This document shows, piece after piece, positions 1-10,750 of a DNA stretch of 64,000 nt. The notes under the pieces are model-generated. The model did no database searches, was not told the origin of the DNA, and saw nothing but the letters and a program-made list of their open reading frames with translations. The stretch is taken from positions 62,001 to 126,000 of the forward strand of contig NZ_PEGH01000004.1 of assembly GCF_002737755.1 (NCBI RefSeq). The letters run 5' to 3'. The position numbers and the translations under genes were made by a program. This stretch comes from Caulobacter sp. BP25. GTDB taxonomy: Bacteria; Pseudomonadota; Alphaproteobacteria; Caulobacterales; Caulobacteraceae. The stretch's first letter is position 1, and each line of letters begins with the position of its first letter.

Positions 1-3
1 ACG

Positions 4-918
4 ATGCAAATCTCGCCGGCGCGACTGACGCACCTTCAGCGCCTGGAGGCCGAGAGCATCCACATCCTGCGCGAGGTGGCCGCCGAGTGCGAGCGGCCAG
101 TCATGCTGTACTCGATCGGCAAGGACAGCGCGGTGATGCTGCACCTGGCCGCCAAGGCCTTCTATCCCAGCAAGCCGCCCTTCCCGCTGCTGCACGTCGA
201 CACGACCTGGAAGTTCCGGGACATGTACGCCATGCGCGACCGGATCTCCTCGGAGCTCGGCTTCGACCTTCTGGTCCACAAGAATCCCGACGCCGAAGCG
301 CGCGGCATCAACCCTTTCGACCATGGCAGCGCGCTTCACACGGATATCTGGAAGACCGAAGGGCTCAAGCAGGCGCTGAACAAGTACGGCTTCGACGCGG
401 CCTTCGGTGGCGCGCGGCGCGACGAAGAAAAGAGCCGCGCCAAGGAGCGCGTCTTCTCGTTCCGCACCGCCGAGCACCGCTGGGACCCGAAGAACCAGCG
501 CCCCGAGCTCTGGAACCTCTACAACACCCGCAAGCATCCGGGTGAGAGCCTGCGGGTCTTCCCGATCTCCAATTGGACCGAGCTGGACGTCTGGCAATAC
601 ATCCACCTGGAGAACATCCCGATCGTGCCGCTGTACTTCGCGGCCGAGCGGCCGGTGATCGAGCGCGACGGCGCGCTGATCATGGTCGACGATGAACGCT
701 TCCGCCTGCGTGACGGCGAAGTTCCGCAGATGAAGAGCGTGCGCTTCCGCACCCTGGGCTGCTACCCGCTGACGGGCGCGGTCGAGAGCACCGCCGCCAC
801 CCTGCCCCAGGTCATCCAGGAAATGCTGCTGACCACCACCAGCGAACGCCAGGGCCGGGTCATTGATCATGACCAGTCCGCCTCGATGGAGAAGAAGAAG
901 CAGGAAGGGTACTTCTAG
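4..918 (+). CDS. cysD: Sulfate adenylyltransferase subunit 2 (CysD)
   Basis: Small, catalytic subunit of ATP sulfurylase. With the CysN GTPase it converts ATP and sulfate to adenosine 5'-phosphosulfate (APS) in the cytoplasm, the entry step of sulfate assimilation. The 304-residue product is close to the roughly 302 residues usual for the family and has the PP-loop SIGKDS at residues 37-42, followed by the family-typical [15 protein letters not shown] stretch. The start is the first ATG, and only three upstream bases are visible, so its ribosome binding site and regulation cannot be judged. cysNC begins on the base after its stop, so the two are almost certainly co-transcribed. Confidence 0.97.
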   Translation: MQISPARLTHLQRLEAESIHILREVAAECERPVMLYSIGKDSAVMLHLAAKAFYPSKPPFPLLHVDTTWKFRDMYAMRDRISSELGFDLLVHKNPDAEARGINPFDHGSALHTDIWKTEGLKQALNKYGFDAAFGGARRDEEKSRAKERVFSFRTAEHRWDPKNQRPELWNLYNTRKHPGESLRVFPISNWTELDVWQYIHLENIPIVPLYFAAERPVIERDGALIMVDDERFRLRDGEVPQMKSVRFRTLGCYPLTGAVESTAATLPQVIQEMLLTTTSERQGRVIDHDQSASMEKKKQEGYF

Positions 919-2826
919 ATGGCCCACCAATCCGCCCTGATCGCCGAGGACATCGAAGCCTATCTGCATCAGCATCAGCACAAGTCGCTGTTGCGCTTCA
1001 TCACCTGCGGCAGCGTCGATGACGGCAAGTCCACCCTGATCGGCCGCCTGCTGTACGACAGCAAGATGATCTTCGAGGATCAGCTGGCCGCTCTCGAAGC
1101 CGACTCCAAGAAGGTGGGCACGCAAGGCGGCGCCATAGACTTCGCCCTGCTGGTCGACGGCCTGGCCGCCGAGCGCGAACAGGGCATCACGATCGACGTC
1201 GCCTATCGCTTCTTCTCGACCGAGAAGCGCAAGTTCATCGTCGCCGACACGCCCGGCCACGAGCAGTACACGCGCAACATGGTCACCGGCGCCTCGACCG
1301 CCGACGCGGCCGTGATCCTGATCGACGCGCGCAAGGGTGTGCTGACCCAGACCCGTCGCCACAGCTATCTCGTCAGCCTGCTGGGCATCCGCCATGTCGT
1401 GCTGGCCGTGAACAAGATGGACCTGGTCGGCTGGGACAAGGCGGTGTTCGACAAGATCGTCGCCGACTATCGCGCCTTCGCCGACCAGATCGGCCTGTCG
1501 GTCTTCACGCCCATCCCGATCTCGGGCCTGGGCGGCGACAATATGGCGGCCCGCAGCGACGCCACGCCCTGGTTCGAAGGGCCGATCCTGATGGACTGGC
1601 TGGAAGGCGTCGAGGTGGAAGACCACCTGCAGGCCAAGCCCTTCAGAATGCCGGTGCAGTGGGTCAACCGGCCCAACCTGGACTTCCGGGGTTTCTCGGG
1701 CCTGATCGCTTCGGGGACCATCAAGCCCGGCGACCGCATCCGCGCCCTGCCTTCGGGTCGCGAAAGCCGCGTGGCCCGCATTGTCACCCTGCCGGACGAC
1801 CTGCCCCAGGCCGTCGCCGGCCAGTCGGTGACCCTGACGCTGGAAGACGAGATCGACATCTCGCGCGGCGATGTTATCGCCACCGCCGATGCGCCCGCCC
1901 CCGTCGCCAACCAGTTCGAAGCCACCCTCGTCTGGATGGACGACGAGCCCCTGCCCCCGGGGCGCACCTATCTCCTGAAGATCGGCGCGCGGACGGTCGG
2001 GGCCAGCATCACCGACATCAAGCACCGGGTGAACGTCAACACGCTGGAGCACACGGCCGCCAAACGGCTGGAGCTGAACGAGATCGGGGTCTGCAACCTT
2101 TCGCTCGACCAGGCGATCCCCTTCGAGCCCTATGCCGACAACCGCCAGATGGGCGGCTTCATCCTGATCGACCGCCTCTCGAACCGCACTGTCGGCGCGG
2201 GGATGATCAACTTCGCTCTCCGGCGCGCCGACAACATCCATTGGCAGCACACCGATGTGACCAAGGTCTCGCGGGCGAGCCTGAAGGGCCAGCGGGGCCA
2301 GGTCGTCTGGCTGACGGGCCTCTCTGGCGCGGGCAAGTCGACGATCGCCAACCTGGTCGAAAAGCGTCTGCACGCCCTGGGTCGTCACACCTATCTGCTG
2401 GACGGCGACAACGTCCGACATGGCCTGAACAAGGATCTCGGCTTCACCGAGGAGGACCGGGTCGAGAACATCCGCCGCGTGGCCGAGGTCGCCAAGCTGA
2501 TGGTCGACGCAGGCCTGATCGTGCTGACCGCCTTCATCTCGCCGTTCCGGGCCGAGCGCCAGCTGGCGCGCGACATCCTGGAGCCGGGCGAGTTCATCGA
2601 GGTCTTCGTCGACACGCCCTTGGCCGTGGCCGAGGCGCGGGACGTCAAGGGCCTCTACAAGAAGGCTCGCGCGGGCCAGCTGAAGAACTTCACCGGCGTC
2701 GACAGCCCCTACGAGGCGCCGGAAAAGCCCGAACTGCGGATTGACACCACCGCGATCGACCCGGTCGAGGCGGCCGAGCGGATCGTGGCGTGGCTTGAGG
2801 GCCAAGAGGTCGACTACACGATCTGA
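919..2826 (+). CDS. cysNC: Bifunctional sulfate adenylyltransferase subunit 1 / APS kinase (CysN-CysC fusion)
   Basis: A 635-residue fusion. The N-terminal part is the CysN GTPase, with P-loop GSVDDGKST at residues 31-39, then DTPGH and NKMD motifs, which drives APS synthesis by CysD. The C-terminal part, from about residue 440, is CysC APS kinase with its own P-loop GLSGAGKST at about 466-474 and the [10 protein letters not shown] motif; it phosphorylates APS to PAPS. E. coli encodes these separately, while fusions of the NodQ/CysNC type are common in alphaproteobacteria. ATG 919 abuts the cysD stop. It ends 30 bases from the convergent MFS gene; no clear terminator lies between them. Confidence 0.97.
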   Translation: MAHQSALIAEDIEAYLHQHQHKSLLRFITCGSVDDGKSTLIGRLLYDSKMIFEDQLAALEADSKKVGTQGGAIDFALLVDGLAAEREQGITIDVAYRFFSTEKRKFIVADTPGHEQYTRNMVTGASTADAAVILIDARKGVLTQTRRHSYLVSLLGIRHVVLAVNKMDLVGWDKAVFDKIVADYRAFADQIGLSVFTPIPISGLGGDNMAARSDATPWFEGPILMDWLEGVEVEDHLQAKPFRMPVQWVNRPNLDFRGFSGLIASGTIKPGDRIRALPSGRESRVARIVTLPDDLPQAVAGQSVTLTLEDEIDISRGDVIATADAPAPVANQFEATLVWMDDEPLPPGRTYLLKIGARTVGASITDIKHRVNVNTLEHTAAKRLELNEIGVCNLSLDQAIPFEPYADNRQMGGFILIDRLSNRTVGAGMINFALRRADNIHWQHTDVTKVSRASLKGQRGQVVWLTGLSGAGKSTIANLVEKRLHALGRHTYLLDGDNVRHGLNKDLGFTEEDRVENIRRVAEVAKLMVDAGLIVLTAFISPFRAERQLARDILEPGEFIEVFVDTPLAVAEARDVKGLYKKARAGQLKNFTGVDSPYEAPEKPELRIDTTAIDPVEAAERIVAWLEGQEVDYTI

Positions 2827-2856
2827 CGCCCGTGGGCAGACCATGATCCTCCGCGC

Positions 2857-4074
2857 TCAATAGCGGAGCCTGTCGTGAGACAGGCTTCGCGATCGGCGCG
2901 CCAGCATGATCGCGCCGATCAGGCCAAGGCCCGCCATGCCCGCCATGGTGAGATAGCCGAACGGTCCCAACGCGTCGAACAGCGGCCCCGAGGCCAGGGT
3001 CGCGATGCCCAGCGTGAAGCCCGACGACAGCGCCGAGTTGATCGCCTGGGCCGGCGAAGCAGCGGCAGGCGGCGCCAGCTTCTCGATCAGCCGCAGCGAC
3101 GCCAGGAACGCGGCGGCGAAGGTCAGGGCGTGCAGGCACTGCAGCGGGAACAGCGCCCACAGCGGCGGCTCGAAGGCGTAGGCGGTCCACCGCAGCACCG
3201 CCGCCATCGCGCCGAGCACGAGGAACCGCTCAGGCCCCCAGCGACGCCGCAGGGGCTCCAGGAACCACATGAAGCCGACCTCGGCCGCGACGCCGACGCC
3301 CCACAGCACGCCGATCATCGGCTCGGCGATGCCCTGCTTGCGCCAGAGGATGGCCGAGAAGCCATAGTAGAAGGCATGCGCGCCCTGGATCAGGCCCGCC
3401 GTCACGACGGCCAGCACGAAGGTGCGGTTGCGCATCAGGTCGCCAAGACCCTTCCAGCGCTCGGCGCGGCCTGGCTTGGCGCCCTCGGCGTGAACCCGTT
3501 CTGGCGGCACCAGCCAAGCGGCCGCCAGCGCGCCGACGAAGCAGGCGGCGATGATCCACAGGGCGATGATGGTCGGGGCGGCGAGGGTCAGGATCGCGCC
3601 CATGGCGAGATTGGCGGCGATGAAGGCGGTGGAGCCGACCCCGCGCGGCAGGCCGTAGTTGAAGCCCTCGGTCCGCGCTCGCCGCAGGGTGATCACGTCG
3701 ATCAGCGGCGAGACGGTCGACATCAGGGTCTGGCCCACGAACCAGGCCAGGATCAGCCAGAAAAGGTTCGGACCGGCCAGCAGGCCCGCATAGCCTAGGC
3801 CCGCCCCGATCAGCAGCAGCACCATGGGCGTGCGCCGCAGCTTGAAACCGTCGGCCCAGACCGCCAGGGCCGGTCCCGTGAAGGGCTTGAGCAGCAGCGG
3901 CACGGCCAGGATCAGGCCGATCGCGCCGCCGCTCATGCCGCGATCGCGCAGGAACGTGCCAGCGTAAGGCAGGCTGACGCCCGAAACGAGGAACAGCGAG
4001 GCGTAGAACAGGCAGAGACGAGCGAGGGTGGGAAGCCCCTTCCCGTCCGCCTGCTTGTCCGCCCCCGCGATCAC
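2857..4074 (-). CDS. MFS transporter (MFS_1-like family)
   Basis: A 405-residue polytopic inner-membrane protein of the major facilitator superfamily, with alternating hydrophobic segments throughout and short charged loops. The N-terminal pattern (SLPYAGTFLRDRGMSG) resembles the branch that includes the HcaT 3-phenylpropionate transporter. That is a family resemblance only and the substrate is unknown. The start is GTG at 4074, one base after the metG stop, so it is probably translated from the metG transcript. Confidence 0.8.
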   Translation of the reverse strand: MIAGADKQADGKGLPTLARLCLFYASLFLVSGVSLPYAGTFLRDRGMSGGAIGLILAVPLLLKPFTGPALAVWADGFKLRRTPMVLLLIGAGLGYAGLLAGPNLFWLILAWFVGQTLMSTVSPLIDVITLRRARTEGFNYGLPRGVGSTAFIAANLAMGAILTLAAPTIIALWIIAACFVGALAAAWLVPPERVHAEGAKPGRAERWKGLGDLMRNRTFVLAVVTAGLIQGAHAFYYGFSAILWRKQGIAEPMIGVLWGVGVAAEVGFMWFLEPLRRRWGPERFLVLGAMAAVLRWTAYAFEPPLWALFPLQCLHALTFAAAFLASLRLIEKLAPPAAASPAQAINSALSSGFTLGIATLASGPLFDALGPFGYLTMAGMAGLGLIGAIMLARRSRSLSHDRLRY

Positions 4075-4075
4075 C

Positions 4076-5785
4076 CTAGTCCGCGCCGCCGAAGCGGGCC
4101 GTCCATTCAGCGATCTGGTCGTCGTCGATCTTCTTGAACAGGACTTCGGGGACCGAGATCGCCTGGCCGACCGTCAGCTTGGAAAGCTCGGCGGCGGCGT
4201 CGTTGGACGGCCATTGCGCGGGGAAGTCCAGGTTGAACGCCTCGCTGATCTTCTCGGCGGCGAACGGGATGAACGGGGCCGAGATCTTGGCGTAGAGGGC
4301 CGCAAGGTTCAGGGCCGTGCGGACGATGACGGCGGCGCGGTCGCGATCGGTCTTGATCGCGGTCCAGGGCGCGGCCTCCTGCAGGTATTCGTTGCCGACC
4401 ACCCACAGCGCTCGCAGCGCCTGGGCGCTCTTGCGGATCTCGATGGCGTCCATCTGTTCGGCGAGATCCGCCAGACGCGCCGAGACGTCGGCGAACAGCT
4501 TCTGCTCCAGCGGGCCTGGGGAGCCGCCCTCGGGCACGACGCCGTCGAACTTGCTCTCGGTGAACTTCAGGATGCGGTTGACGAAGTTGCCCAGCACGTC
4601 GGCCAGGTCGCGGTTCACCGCGCTGGCGAACTGCTCCCAGGTGAAGGCCGTGTCGCTGCTTTCGGGCGAGTTGGCCGTCAGGTACCAGCGCCACAGGTCC
4701 GGCGGCAGGATATCCAGGGCCGCGTCCATGAAGACGCCGCGCTTGTTCGAGGTCGAGAACTTGCCGCCGTACCAGTTCAGCCAGTTGAAGGCTTTCAGCA
4801 TGTCGACGCTCTTCCACGGCTCTTCCGAGCCCAGGATGGTCGCCGGGAAGCTGACCGTGTGGAACGCCACGTTGTCCTTGCCCATGAACTGGACATAGCG
4901 GACGTCGGCCGCGCCCTCGTCGGTGCGCCACCAGCGCTTCCAGTCGCGGCCGGGAGAGCCTTCGGCCCATTCCTGGGTCGCGGCGATGTACTCGATCGGG
5001 GCGTCGAACCAGACGTAGAAAACCTTGTCCTCAAAGCCCGGGCGCGGCGCGCCGTCCTTGGCCACCGGAATGCCCCAGGCCAGGTCCCGGGTGATGCCCC
5101 GGTCGATCAGGCCCTCATCCAGGTGCTTGTAGGCGATCGAGCGGGCCAGCGGCGGCCAGTCGGCGTGGCTGTCGACCCAGGCGCGGATCTTGTCCTGCAT
5201 CTTGGTCTGAAGAAGATAGAGGTGCTTGGTGTCGCGCACCTCGATGTTCCGCGAGCCCGAGATAACCGAGTACGGATTGATCAGGTCGGTGGGGTCCAGC
5301 AGGTTTCCGCAGTTGTCGCACTGGTCGCCGCGCGCCTTCTCGAACTTGCAGTGCGGACAGGTCCCCTCGACATAGCGATCGGGCAAAAAGCGTTTGTCGT
5401 CGACCGAATAGACCATCTGGTCGACCCGCTCCTCGATCAGGCCGTGATCCTCCAGGGCCTGGCAGAAGTGCTGGGTCAGACGGTGGTTCTGCGGCGAGGA
5501 CGAGCGGCCGAAATGATCCCACGACAGGCCAAAGGCGCGGCCCACGTCGTGCTGCAGCACGTGCTGCTCGGCGCAGTAGGTGGCGACGTCCTGGTTGGCG
5601 GCGGCCGCGGCCAGCTCGGCCGGCGTGCCATGCTCGTCGGTCGCGCAGATGTAGAGCGTCTCGTGGCCCCGCGCCCGCTGGAACCGCGCATAGACGTCAG
5701 CCGGCAGCATCGACCCCGCCAGATTCCCCAGGTGCTTGATGCCGTTGATGTACGGCAGAGCCGAGGTGATCAGGATGCGAGCCAT
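4076..5785 (-). CDS. metG: Methionyl-tRNA synthetase
   Basis: Charges tRNA-Met with methionine, in the cytoplasm. The product is 569 residues from ATG 5785 ([11 protein letters not shown]). Class I signatures are present: the HIGH-equivalent HLGN near residue 18, a four-cysteine zinc knuckle (CPHC...CDNC) near residue 140, and a KMSKS-equivalent KFSTS. The KFSTS form belongs to the archaeal/eukaryote-like MetRS type rather than the E. coli form. The frame stays open upstream to 6217, but that extension crosses an intergenic palindromic repeat and lacks MetRS features, so the ATG at 5785 is chosen. The MFS gene follows after one base. Confidence 0.95.
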   Translation of the reverse strand: MARILITSALPYINGIKHLGNLAGSMLPADVYARFQRARGHETLYICATDEHGTPAELAAAAANQDVATYCAEQHVLQHDVGRAFGLSWDHFGRSSSPQNHRLTQHFCQALEDHGLIEERVDQMVYSVDDKRFLPDRYVEGTCPHCKFEKARGDQCDNCGNLLDPTDLINPYSVISGSRNIEVRDTKHLYLLQTKMQDKIRAWVDSHADWPPLARSIAYKHLDEGLIDRGITRDLAWGIPVAKDGAPRPGFEDKVFYVWFDAPIEYIAATQEWAEGSPGRDWKRWWRTDEGAADVRYVQFMGKDNVAFHTVSFPATILGSEEPWKSVDMLKAFNWLNWYGGKFSTSNKRGVFMDAALDILPPDLWRWYLTANSPESSDTAFTWEQFASAVNRDLADVLGNFVNRILKFTESKFDGVVPEGGSPGPLEQKLFADVSARLADLAEQMDAIEIRKSAQALRALWVVGNEYLQEAAPWTAIKTDRDRAAVIVRTALNLAALYAKISAPFIPFAAEKISEAFNLDFPAQWPSNDAAAELSKLTVGQAISVPEVLFKKIDDDQIAEWTARFGGAD

Positions 5786-5918
5786 GCGGGCGCGGCCTTT
5801 CGGGCAAGTCGGACGAAGCAAAGAAGCGTCCGCATATAGAAGGGTCGGGCCGCGAGGGAAAGGTTTGGCTGGTATGCCCTTCTCCCGTGATGAGGGAAGG
5901 CGTCGAGGGAGACTGAGA

Positions 5919-6052
5919 GCGCCCCCTCCGTCACGATGCTGCGCGTCGCGCCACCTCCCCCGTTTCTCGGGTGAGGAGGGAGACCCGTCATCCTGCCCCG
6001 CGTGCGTGGGAGGTGGATCGGCGCGGATACGCGACGAGACGGAGGGGGCGCT
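5919..6052. repeat. MITE-like palindromic element, copy 1
   Basis: A 134-base element bounded by perfect 15-bp terminal inverted repeats, AGCGCCCCCTCCGTC at 5919-5933 and its complement at 6038-6052. The interior is also largely self-complementary (CCACCTCCC facing GGGAGGTGG). The same termini bound 26300-26437. It has no coding capacity. This is a non-autonomous repeat family typical of intergenic regions; whether it moves is unknown. Confidence 0.85.
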
Positions 6053-6471
6053 TACTGGACATGCGACCGCCGCTTCACGCGATCGCTCGCTGAAGGCGCA
6101 AGGGGAGGCGACGGAGCGGCCGGGCGAACCCGGAGACCGTGAGTGTGTTGTGCGTTTCGGCTCGATCGTCCGCTCCGCCAGGCTGTTCTTGTCCGTGAGG
6201 GCGACGGGCGTGAGCATTATCTGCTCGGGACTTCGCTACCCCCGGACGGGCGCGGACCAACTGGATCGGCTCCTCCGTCTCCAGCCCGACGATCCACGAT
6301 AGGCGGCTTATACGATCACCGCCCTGTCGCTCCGCGTTCGACGTGATCCCGAGCGGCCCGGCCCCTCGTGCGCGCTCCTAAAGAGTAAGCCGCACGACCA
6401 GACAAAGCCTCCCAGGCGCCGAACGCGGCCCCGCTCAGCCTAGCCCCGCCGCCGTATTGGGCCGGATCCAT

Positions 6472-6492
6472 ACGCCCTCCCCCGCGACGGGG
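6472..6492. repeat. 21-base segment identical to 50617-50637
   Basis: The segment ACGCCCTCCCCCGCGACGGG plus one further G occurs in the same orientation here and at 50617-50637. Both sites are gene-free. It is probably the conserved edge of a larger degenerate intergenic repeat, because similarity does not extend clearly beyond it. Confidence 0.6.
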
Positions 6493-6609
6493 ATGGCTAT
6501 GATTGTGCGCGCGGTTTCAACGCGGATCACACAGCAGCGTGTAAAAGTGATAAGTCGTTGAAATCGCTGACTTCGATTACGGATACGCCGAGCATACAGG
6601 CGCTTCTAT

Positions 6610-6725
6610 CCCCGTACTTGCCCCCTCCGCGCCTGCGGCGCTCCTCCCCCGGAGGGGGAAGAAGACGGAGCTCCCTTCTGCCCCCTCCGGGGGCGGACGA
6701 CCACGCGGAGCGGGGTCAGGTGGGG
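6610..6725. repeat. GC-rich palindromic block downstream of the DUF4010 gene
   Basis: Two adjacent hairpins, TCCCCCGGAGGGGGA and GCCCCCTCCGGGGGCGG, are flanked by the imperfect complements CCCCCTCCGCG and CGCGGAGCGGGG. The whole block resembles an inverted-repeat element. It lies just past the stop of the minus-strand gene and may act at its 3' end, but it has no T-run that would make it a standard terminator. Confidence 0.5.
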
Positions 6726-6744
6726 GCCCGCGGCGATGGCCGGC

Positions 6745-8022
6745 CTAGAACACCACCGCCAGCGCCAAGACGCCCGCCAGGCCGGCCAGGAAGGTCACCA
6801 GCAACGGCGTCGCCGCCTTCACCCCCGCCGAGCCCCTGGCGATCGTGAAGGCCAGGCCCGCCTTGACCAGGGTGTTGGCCAGGATCGGAGCGGCCAGGAT
6901 CAGGCCGGCGATCTTCGGGGTCAGGCTTCCGTCAGGAAGGCGGCTCATGGCGATGATAGCCGCATCGACATCAACCATGCCGGAAATCCCAAGCACGACG
7001 GCCAGGCCCGCGCCGCCGAAGGCCTGCATGGCCCAGCGGCCGGCCAGCGAGATCACCATGACCAGGCCCGCCAGCAGCAGGGCCGGTCCCAGGTCGAAAG
7101 GGTTGCGAACCGAAGGCGCGGGACCATCGCTCGCAGGCGCCGACTTCAGTCGCAGCGCCCAACCGACATAGGCCGCGCCCACCAGACCCGCCGGAACCGC
7201 CACCAGCGCGAAGGCCGACAGGGCGAACGGCGCCAGCACCGCGACAAGGACCAGCACCCGCACGATCATGACGGTCGAGGCCAGGGCGATCCCGGCGACC
7301 AGCACCGTGGTCTCGCCGTCCGACTTGCGGATACGCGCGGCCATGGCGGCGGTAACGGCGGTCGAGGACACCACCGCCCCGACGGCCGCCGTGGCCAGAA
7401 CCCCCTTCTCGGCGCCCAGTTTGCGACTAGCCGCGTAGCCGATCAGCGACAGGCCCGAGACCAGCACCACCACCATCCAGATCTCGCGCGGGTTCCAGGC
7501 GTCCATCGGCCCGAACGCGTGGTTGGGCAGCAGCGGCAGAACGGCTAGTGAGATCAGGGCGAAGCGGACGATAGCCTGGAGCTCAAGCTCGCTCAGCTCC
7601 TCGACCCATTCATGCAGTCTTTTGCGCTGGGCGAGGATCAGCGTGGTCAGAGCCGCCAGCACGCAGGCCAGGCTCCATTGGCCCGCCGCCGCGAACGCGC
7701 CGAGCCCCAAGGTGATAATCCCGACGACCGTGGTGGTCGCGCTAAGATCATCCTTGGCCGCCGCGCGCGCATAGCCGATCAGCAGGGCCACGGCCGCCGC
7801 AATCAGGATCGCCGCGCCGATCGACGGCGAGATCCGCGCCGTCGCCTCGCCCGCCACGCCGCCGGCTAGGCCCAGCAGGGCGAAGGTGCGGATGCCGGCA
7901 ACCCGCGCGCCGTCCGGCTCCATCCGATGCGACCAGCCGCGCTCGACGCCGATCAGCAGCCCCAGCGCGAAAGCCAGGCCCACGCCGGCGAAGGGCGACA
8001 GGGCCTGGATCCATTCCGACAT
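6745..8022 (-). CDS. MgtC/SapB-DUF4010 family integral membrane protein
   Basis: A 425-residue, strongly hydrophobic protein. The N-terminal third matches the MgtC/SapB pattern (GVGLAFALGLLIGVERGW near residues 13-30). The rest is the long DUF4010-type membrane domain, with motifs such as GAVVSSTAVTAAMA around residue 215 and LGISGMVDVDAAI near residue 340. Function is not established; such proteins are assumed to be inner-membrane and possibly ion-related. It is transcribed alone: a 217-base gap separates it from pccB, which lies upstream on the same strand. Confidence 0.75.
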   Translation of the reverse strand: MSEWIQALSPFAGVGLAFALGLLIGVERGWSHRMEPDGARVAGIRTFALLGLAGGVAGEATARISPSIGAAILIAAAVALLIGYARAAAKDDLSATTTVVGIITLGLGAFAAAGQWSLACVLAALTTLILAQRKRLHEWVEELSELELQAIVRFALISLAVLPLLPNHAFGPMDAWNPREIWMVVVLVSGLSLIGYAASRKLGAEKGVLATAAVGAVVSSTAVTAAMAARIRKSDGETTVLVAGIALASTVMIVRVLVLVAVLAPFALSAFALVAVPAGLVGAAYVGWALRLKSAPASDGPAPSVRNPFDLGPALLLAGLVMVISLAGRWAMQAFGGAGLAVVLGISGMVDVDAAIIAMSRLPDGSLTPKIAGLILAAPILANTLVKAGLAFTIARGSAGVKAATPLLVTFLAGLAGVLALAVVF

Positions 8023-8175
8023 GTTCTCGCTCCAGCTTCATGGAGAAATCGGCGGCAGTTCGCCGAAACACATCCGCCTTCCTCGCCCTTGTGGCGAGGA
8101 TCCATCGTACAGCCCGCCGGACAGCGCTCGATGTCCGCCGACGGTTCGGCTACGCCAAGCGCCGTGCTAGCTGAC

Positions 8176-8203
8176 CCCTGGGCCCTGGGCACAAGGCCCA
8201 GGG
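8176..8203. other. Hairpin downstream of pccB
   Basis: A 9-bp perfect stem CCCTGGGCC / GGCCCAGGG with a 10-base loop, about 35 bases past the pccB stop. There is no T-tract on the minus strand, so it may stabilise or mark the pccB 3' end rather than being a classical intrinsic terminator. Confidence 0.35.
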
Positions 8204-8239
8204 AGGCGGAGGTTAGGCTCGAAAGCCTTACGCCCATCG

Positions 8240-9772
8240 CTACAGCGGGATGTTATCGTGCTTCTTCCAAGGGTTGGAGAGTTCCTTGCCCTTAAGGCTC
8301 TTCAGGCCCCGGACAATCCGGCGGCGCGTGCCGTGGGGCATGATCACGTCGTCGATATAGCCGCGCGAGGCGGCGACGAACGGATTGGCGAAGGCGTTCT
8401 TGTACTCTGCCTCGCGGGCGGCCAGAGCCTGCGGGTCCTTGGCCTCCTGGCGGAAGATGATCTCCACCGCCCCCTTGGCGCCCATCACCGCGATCTCGGC
8501 GGTGGGCCAGGCGTAGTTCAGGTCGCCGCGCAGGTGCTTGGAGCTCATCACATCATAGGCGCCGCCATAGGCCTTGCGGGTGATGACGGTGATCTTCGGC
8601 ACGGTGGCCTCGGCATAGGCGAACAAGAGCTTGGCGCCGTGCTTGATCAAGCCGCCGTACTCCTGCTTCGTCCCCGGCATGAACCCCGGCACGTCGACGA
8701 AGGTGAGGATCGGGATGTTGAAGGCGTCGCAGAAGCGCACGAAGCGCGCGGCCTTACGCGAGCTGTCGATGTCGAGCACCCCGGCCAGCACCTGAGGCTG
8801 GTTGGCGACGACGCCGACCGTCTCGCCGTCCATCCGAGCGAAACCGCAGATGATGTTCTTGGCCCACTCACTGCTGATCTCGAAGAAGTCGGCCTCGTCG
8901 ACGACCTTCAGGATCAGCTCCTTCATGTCGTAGGGCTTGGTCGGATCGGCCGGGATCAGGGTGTCGAGGCTCATCTCCTCGCGCAGGGCCTCATCGAAGC
9001 TCTCGCGCTCCGGGGCGGGCTCGCGATTGGATGAGGGCAGGAAGTCGACCAGGCGGCGCACTTGGGTCATGGCCTCCAGGTCGTTGTCGAACGCACCTTC
9101 GGCGACACCCGACTTAGCGGCGTGGACGCGGGCCCCGCCCAGCTCCTCGGCCGTGACCACCTCGTTGGTGACGGTCTTCACGACGTCAGGGCCGGTCACG
9201 AACATGTAGCTCGTATCCTTCACCATGAAGATGAAGTCGGTCATGGCGGGGCTGTAAACGTCACCGCCGGCGCAGGGGCCCATGATCACGCTGATCTGCG
9301 GCACCACGCCCGAGGCCATGACGTTCTCGAGGAAGATGTCGGCATAGCCGGCCAGGCTGTCGACGCCCTCCTGGATGCGCGCACCGCCGGCGTCGAACAG
9401 GCCGATGATTGGCGCGCCGACCTTCATGGCCTGGCGCTGGACCTTGACGATCTTCTGGGCGTGGGCGTTCGACAGGCTGCCGCCGAACACCGTGAAGTCC
9501 TTGGAGAAAACGTAGACGACCTTGCCGTTAATCGTGCCCCAGCCGGTGACGACGCCGTCGCCGGGGACCTTCTGGTCCTGCATGCCGAAGTCGGCGCAGC
9601 GGTGCTCGACGAACATGTCGAACTCTTCAAACGAACCTTCGTCCAGCAGCAGGTCGATCCGCTCGCGGGCGGTCAGCTTGCCCTTGGCGTGCTGGGCGGC
9701 GACCCGCGTCTCGCCGCCGCCGACCCTGGCCTGCTGGCGACGACGCTCGAGTTCGTTGAGAATGTGCTGCAC
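8240..9772 (-). CDS. pccB: Propionyl-CoA carboxylase beta subunit (carboxyltransferase)
   Basis: A 510-residue biotin-dependent acyl-CoA carboxyltransferase that transfers the carboxyl group from carboxybiotin to propionyl-CoA, giving methylmalonyl-CoA. It has the full carboxyltransferase fold: [20 protein letters not shown] near residue 120, [15 protein letters not shown] near residue 165, and [16 protein letters not shown] near residue 365. Length and these motifs fit PccB better than AccD. The biotin-carrying PccA partner is not in the window. The gene is preceded by a 160-base gap that should hold its promoter. Confidence 0.93.
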   Translation of the reverse strand: MQHILNELERRRQQARVGGGETRVAAQHAKGKLTARERIDLLLDEGSFEEFDMFVEHRCADFGMQDQKVPGDGVVTGWGTINGKVVYVFSKDFTVFGGSLSNAHAQKIVKVQRQAMKVGAPIIGLFDAGGARIQEGVDSLAGYADIFLENVMASGVVPQISVIMGPCAGGDVYSPAMTDFIFMVKDTSYMFVTGPDVVKTVTNEVVTAEELGGARVHAAKSGVAEGAFDNDLEAMTQVRRLVDFLPSSNREPAPERESFDEALREEMSLDTLIPADPTKPYDMKELILKVVDEADFFEISSEWAKNIICGFARMDGETVGVVANQPQVLAGVLDIDSSRKAARFVRFCDAFNIPILTFVDVPGFMPGTKQEYGGLIKHGAKLLFAYAEATVPKITVITRKAYGGAYDVMSSKHLRGDLNYAWPTAEIAVMGAKGAVEIIFRQEAKDPQALAAREAEYKNAFANPFVAASRGYIDDVIMPHGTRRRIVRGLKSLKGKELSNPWKKHDNIPL

Positions 9773-9932
9773 GCGCGTACTCCCCTGCCGGACTTATTCA
9801 TTGGCGGCGTTCCGCCTTGTGCAGCAGGGGTAGCGAGGGTGAAGGCTTGGCGCAAGGCGGACCTTGCGGCAGCGCAGCATGGCTTTTGGGAGGGTTCGCG
9901 GAGCGAACACACCGCGCGCCTGATGCCTTGTT

Positions 9933-10658
9933 CTAGCGTCGCAGCGCCGCGAACCAGCGGTCGATCATCGCCGCCTCGACGGCCAGGGCCTCGGCGCGCG
10001 CCTTGGCTTCGGCGTCCTGGCCCCATTGTTCGGCCTGGAAGATCTCGTCCAGACGGGACAGGTCCAGCGCCTTCTGGCCGGTCAGACGGCCGGCGCGAAC
10101 CGCGAGCGCCAGCACGGTCGAACCGTAGAGGCCGGCGGCGAAGGCCAGGCCGGTCAGGGTGAAGTCGTCCAGGGTCAGGGCCAGGGCCTCGACCGCCGCC
10201 AGGGTGGCGGGCGGCTGGGGCTGATGGATGATCCCGGCGACGTGATTGAACGACAGCCCATGCTCGGCCTGGGCCCAGTCGAGCATCGCGCCCCACTCCC
10301 GCGCCTGTCGCTCGACCAGCGCGGTCGGGTGCTCGGCGCGGTAGCAGAGATGGTCCGACGCAGCGTAGGCGGCGATCTCGCCGGCGACCTCGGCCCGGGT
10401 CTCTGACACCCGGTCGATGGCCGTGAAGGCCAGGCGCGAGGCTGGCATCAAGCTGTTGTCGATGAACTCGACCTGTGCGTCCCACTCGGCGGCGATCAGC
10501 TCGGCCAGGGCCTGGGTCGGCAACACCAGCGGGTTCCTGGCCGGCGACTTGGGCGTGCGGCCATCCAGCTGGACGGCGAAGCCGCCCTCAACCGGCGCGA
10601 CGGCGGCGGCCTTGTAGAAGCGGCGGGGTTTCAGCAGCAGCTCGGCTTTGTCGGACAC
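9933..10658 (-). CDS. ATP12-family F1 ATP synthase assembly chaperone
   Basis: A 241-residue ATP12-family protein. The mitochondrial homologue binds the F1 alpha subunit during assembly. Recognisable pieces are RFYKAAAV near residue 13, VQLDGRTPKSPARNPLVLPT at about 29-48, the AEWDAQ motif, and YRAEHPTALVERQ near residue 105. It is about the usual size for bacterial members, which are largely alphaproteobacterial. It lies upstream of pccB on the same strand, 160 bases away, and may share its transcript. Confidence 0.88.
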   Translation of the reverse strand: MSDKAELLLKPRRFYKAAAVAPVEGGFAVQLDGRTPKSPARNPLVLPTQALAELIAAEWDAQVEFIDNSLMPASRLAFTAIDRVSETRAEVAGEIAAYAASDHLCYRAEHPTALVERQAREWGAMLDWAQAEHGLSFNHVAGIIHQPQPPATLAAVEALALTLDDFTLTGLAFAAGLYGSTVLALAVRAGRLTGQKALDLSRLDEIFQAEQWGQDAEAKARAEALAVEAAMIDRWFAALRR

Positions 10659-10750
10659 GGGAAACTCGTTTTCAGGCCGCCCGCGACGGAACGGCGGCGG
10701 GCCCGCGTTGAATGGGCAATGTCACGTCGTCGCGCAAGGGAGAGCGGCTT

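Larger units (their letters stand above)
5786..6744. other. Gene-free, repeat-rich intergenic region
   Basis: About 960 bases between the start of metG and the stop of the DUF4010 gene. It holds a MITE-like element (5919-6052), a 21-base segment also found at 50617-50637, and GC-rich hairpins at 6610-6725. No open frame here looks like a protein on either strand. I tried to match rnpB, tmRNA and SRP RNA by eye and did not. The metG promoter should lie at its left edge, but no convincing -35/-10 pair stood out. Confidence 0.6.

Noticed and set aside
4028..5839. 603-codon frame antisense to metG
   Set aside because: Shadow of metG with no domain.
5786..6217. Extension of the metG frame to 6217
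   Set aside because: It runs through a palindromic repeat, contains no MetRS homology and the conserved start [11 protein letters not shown] begins at 5785.
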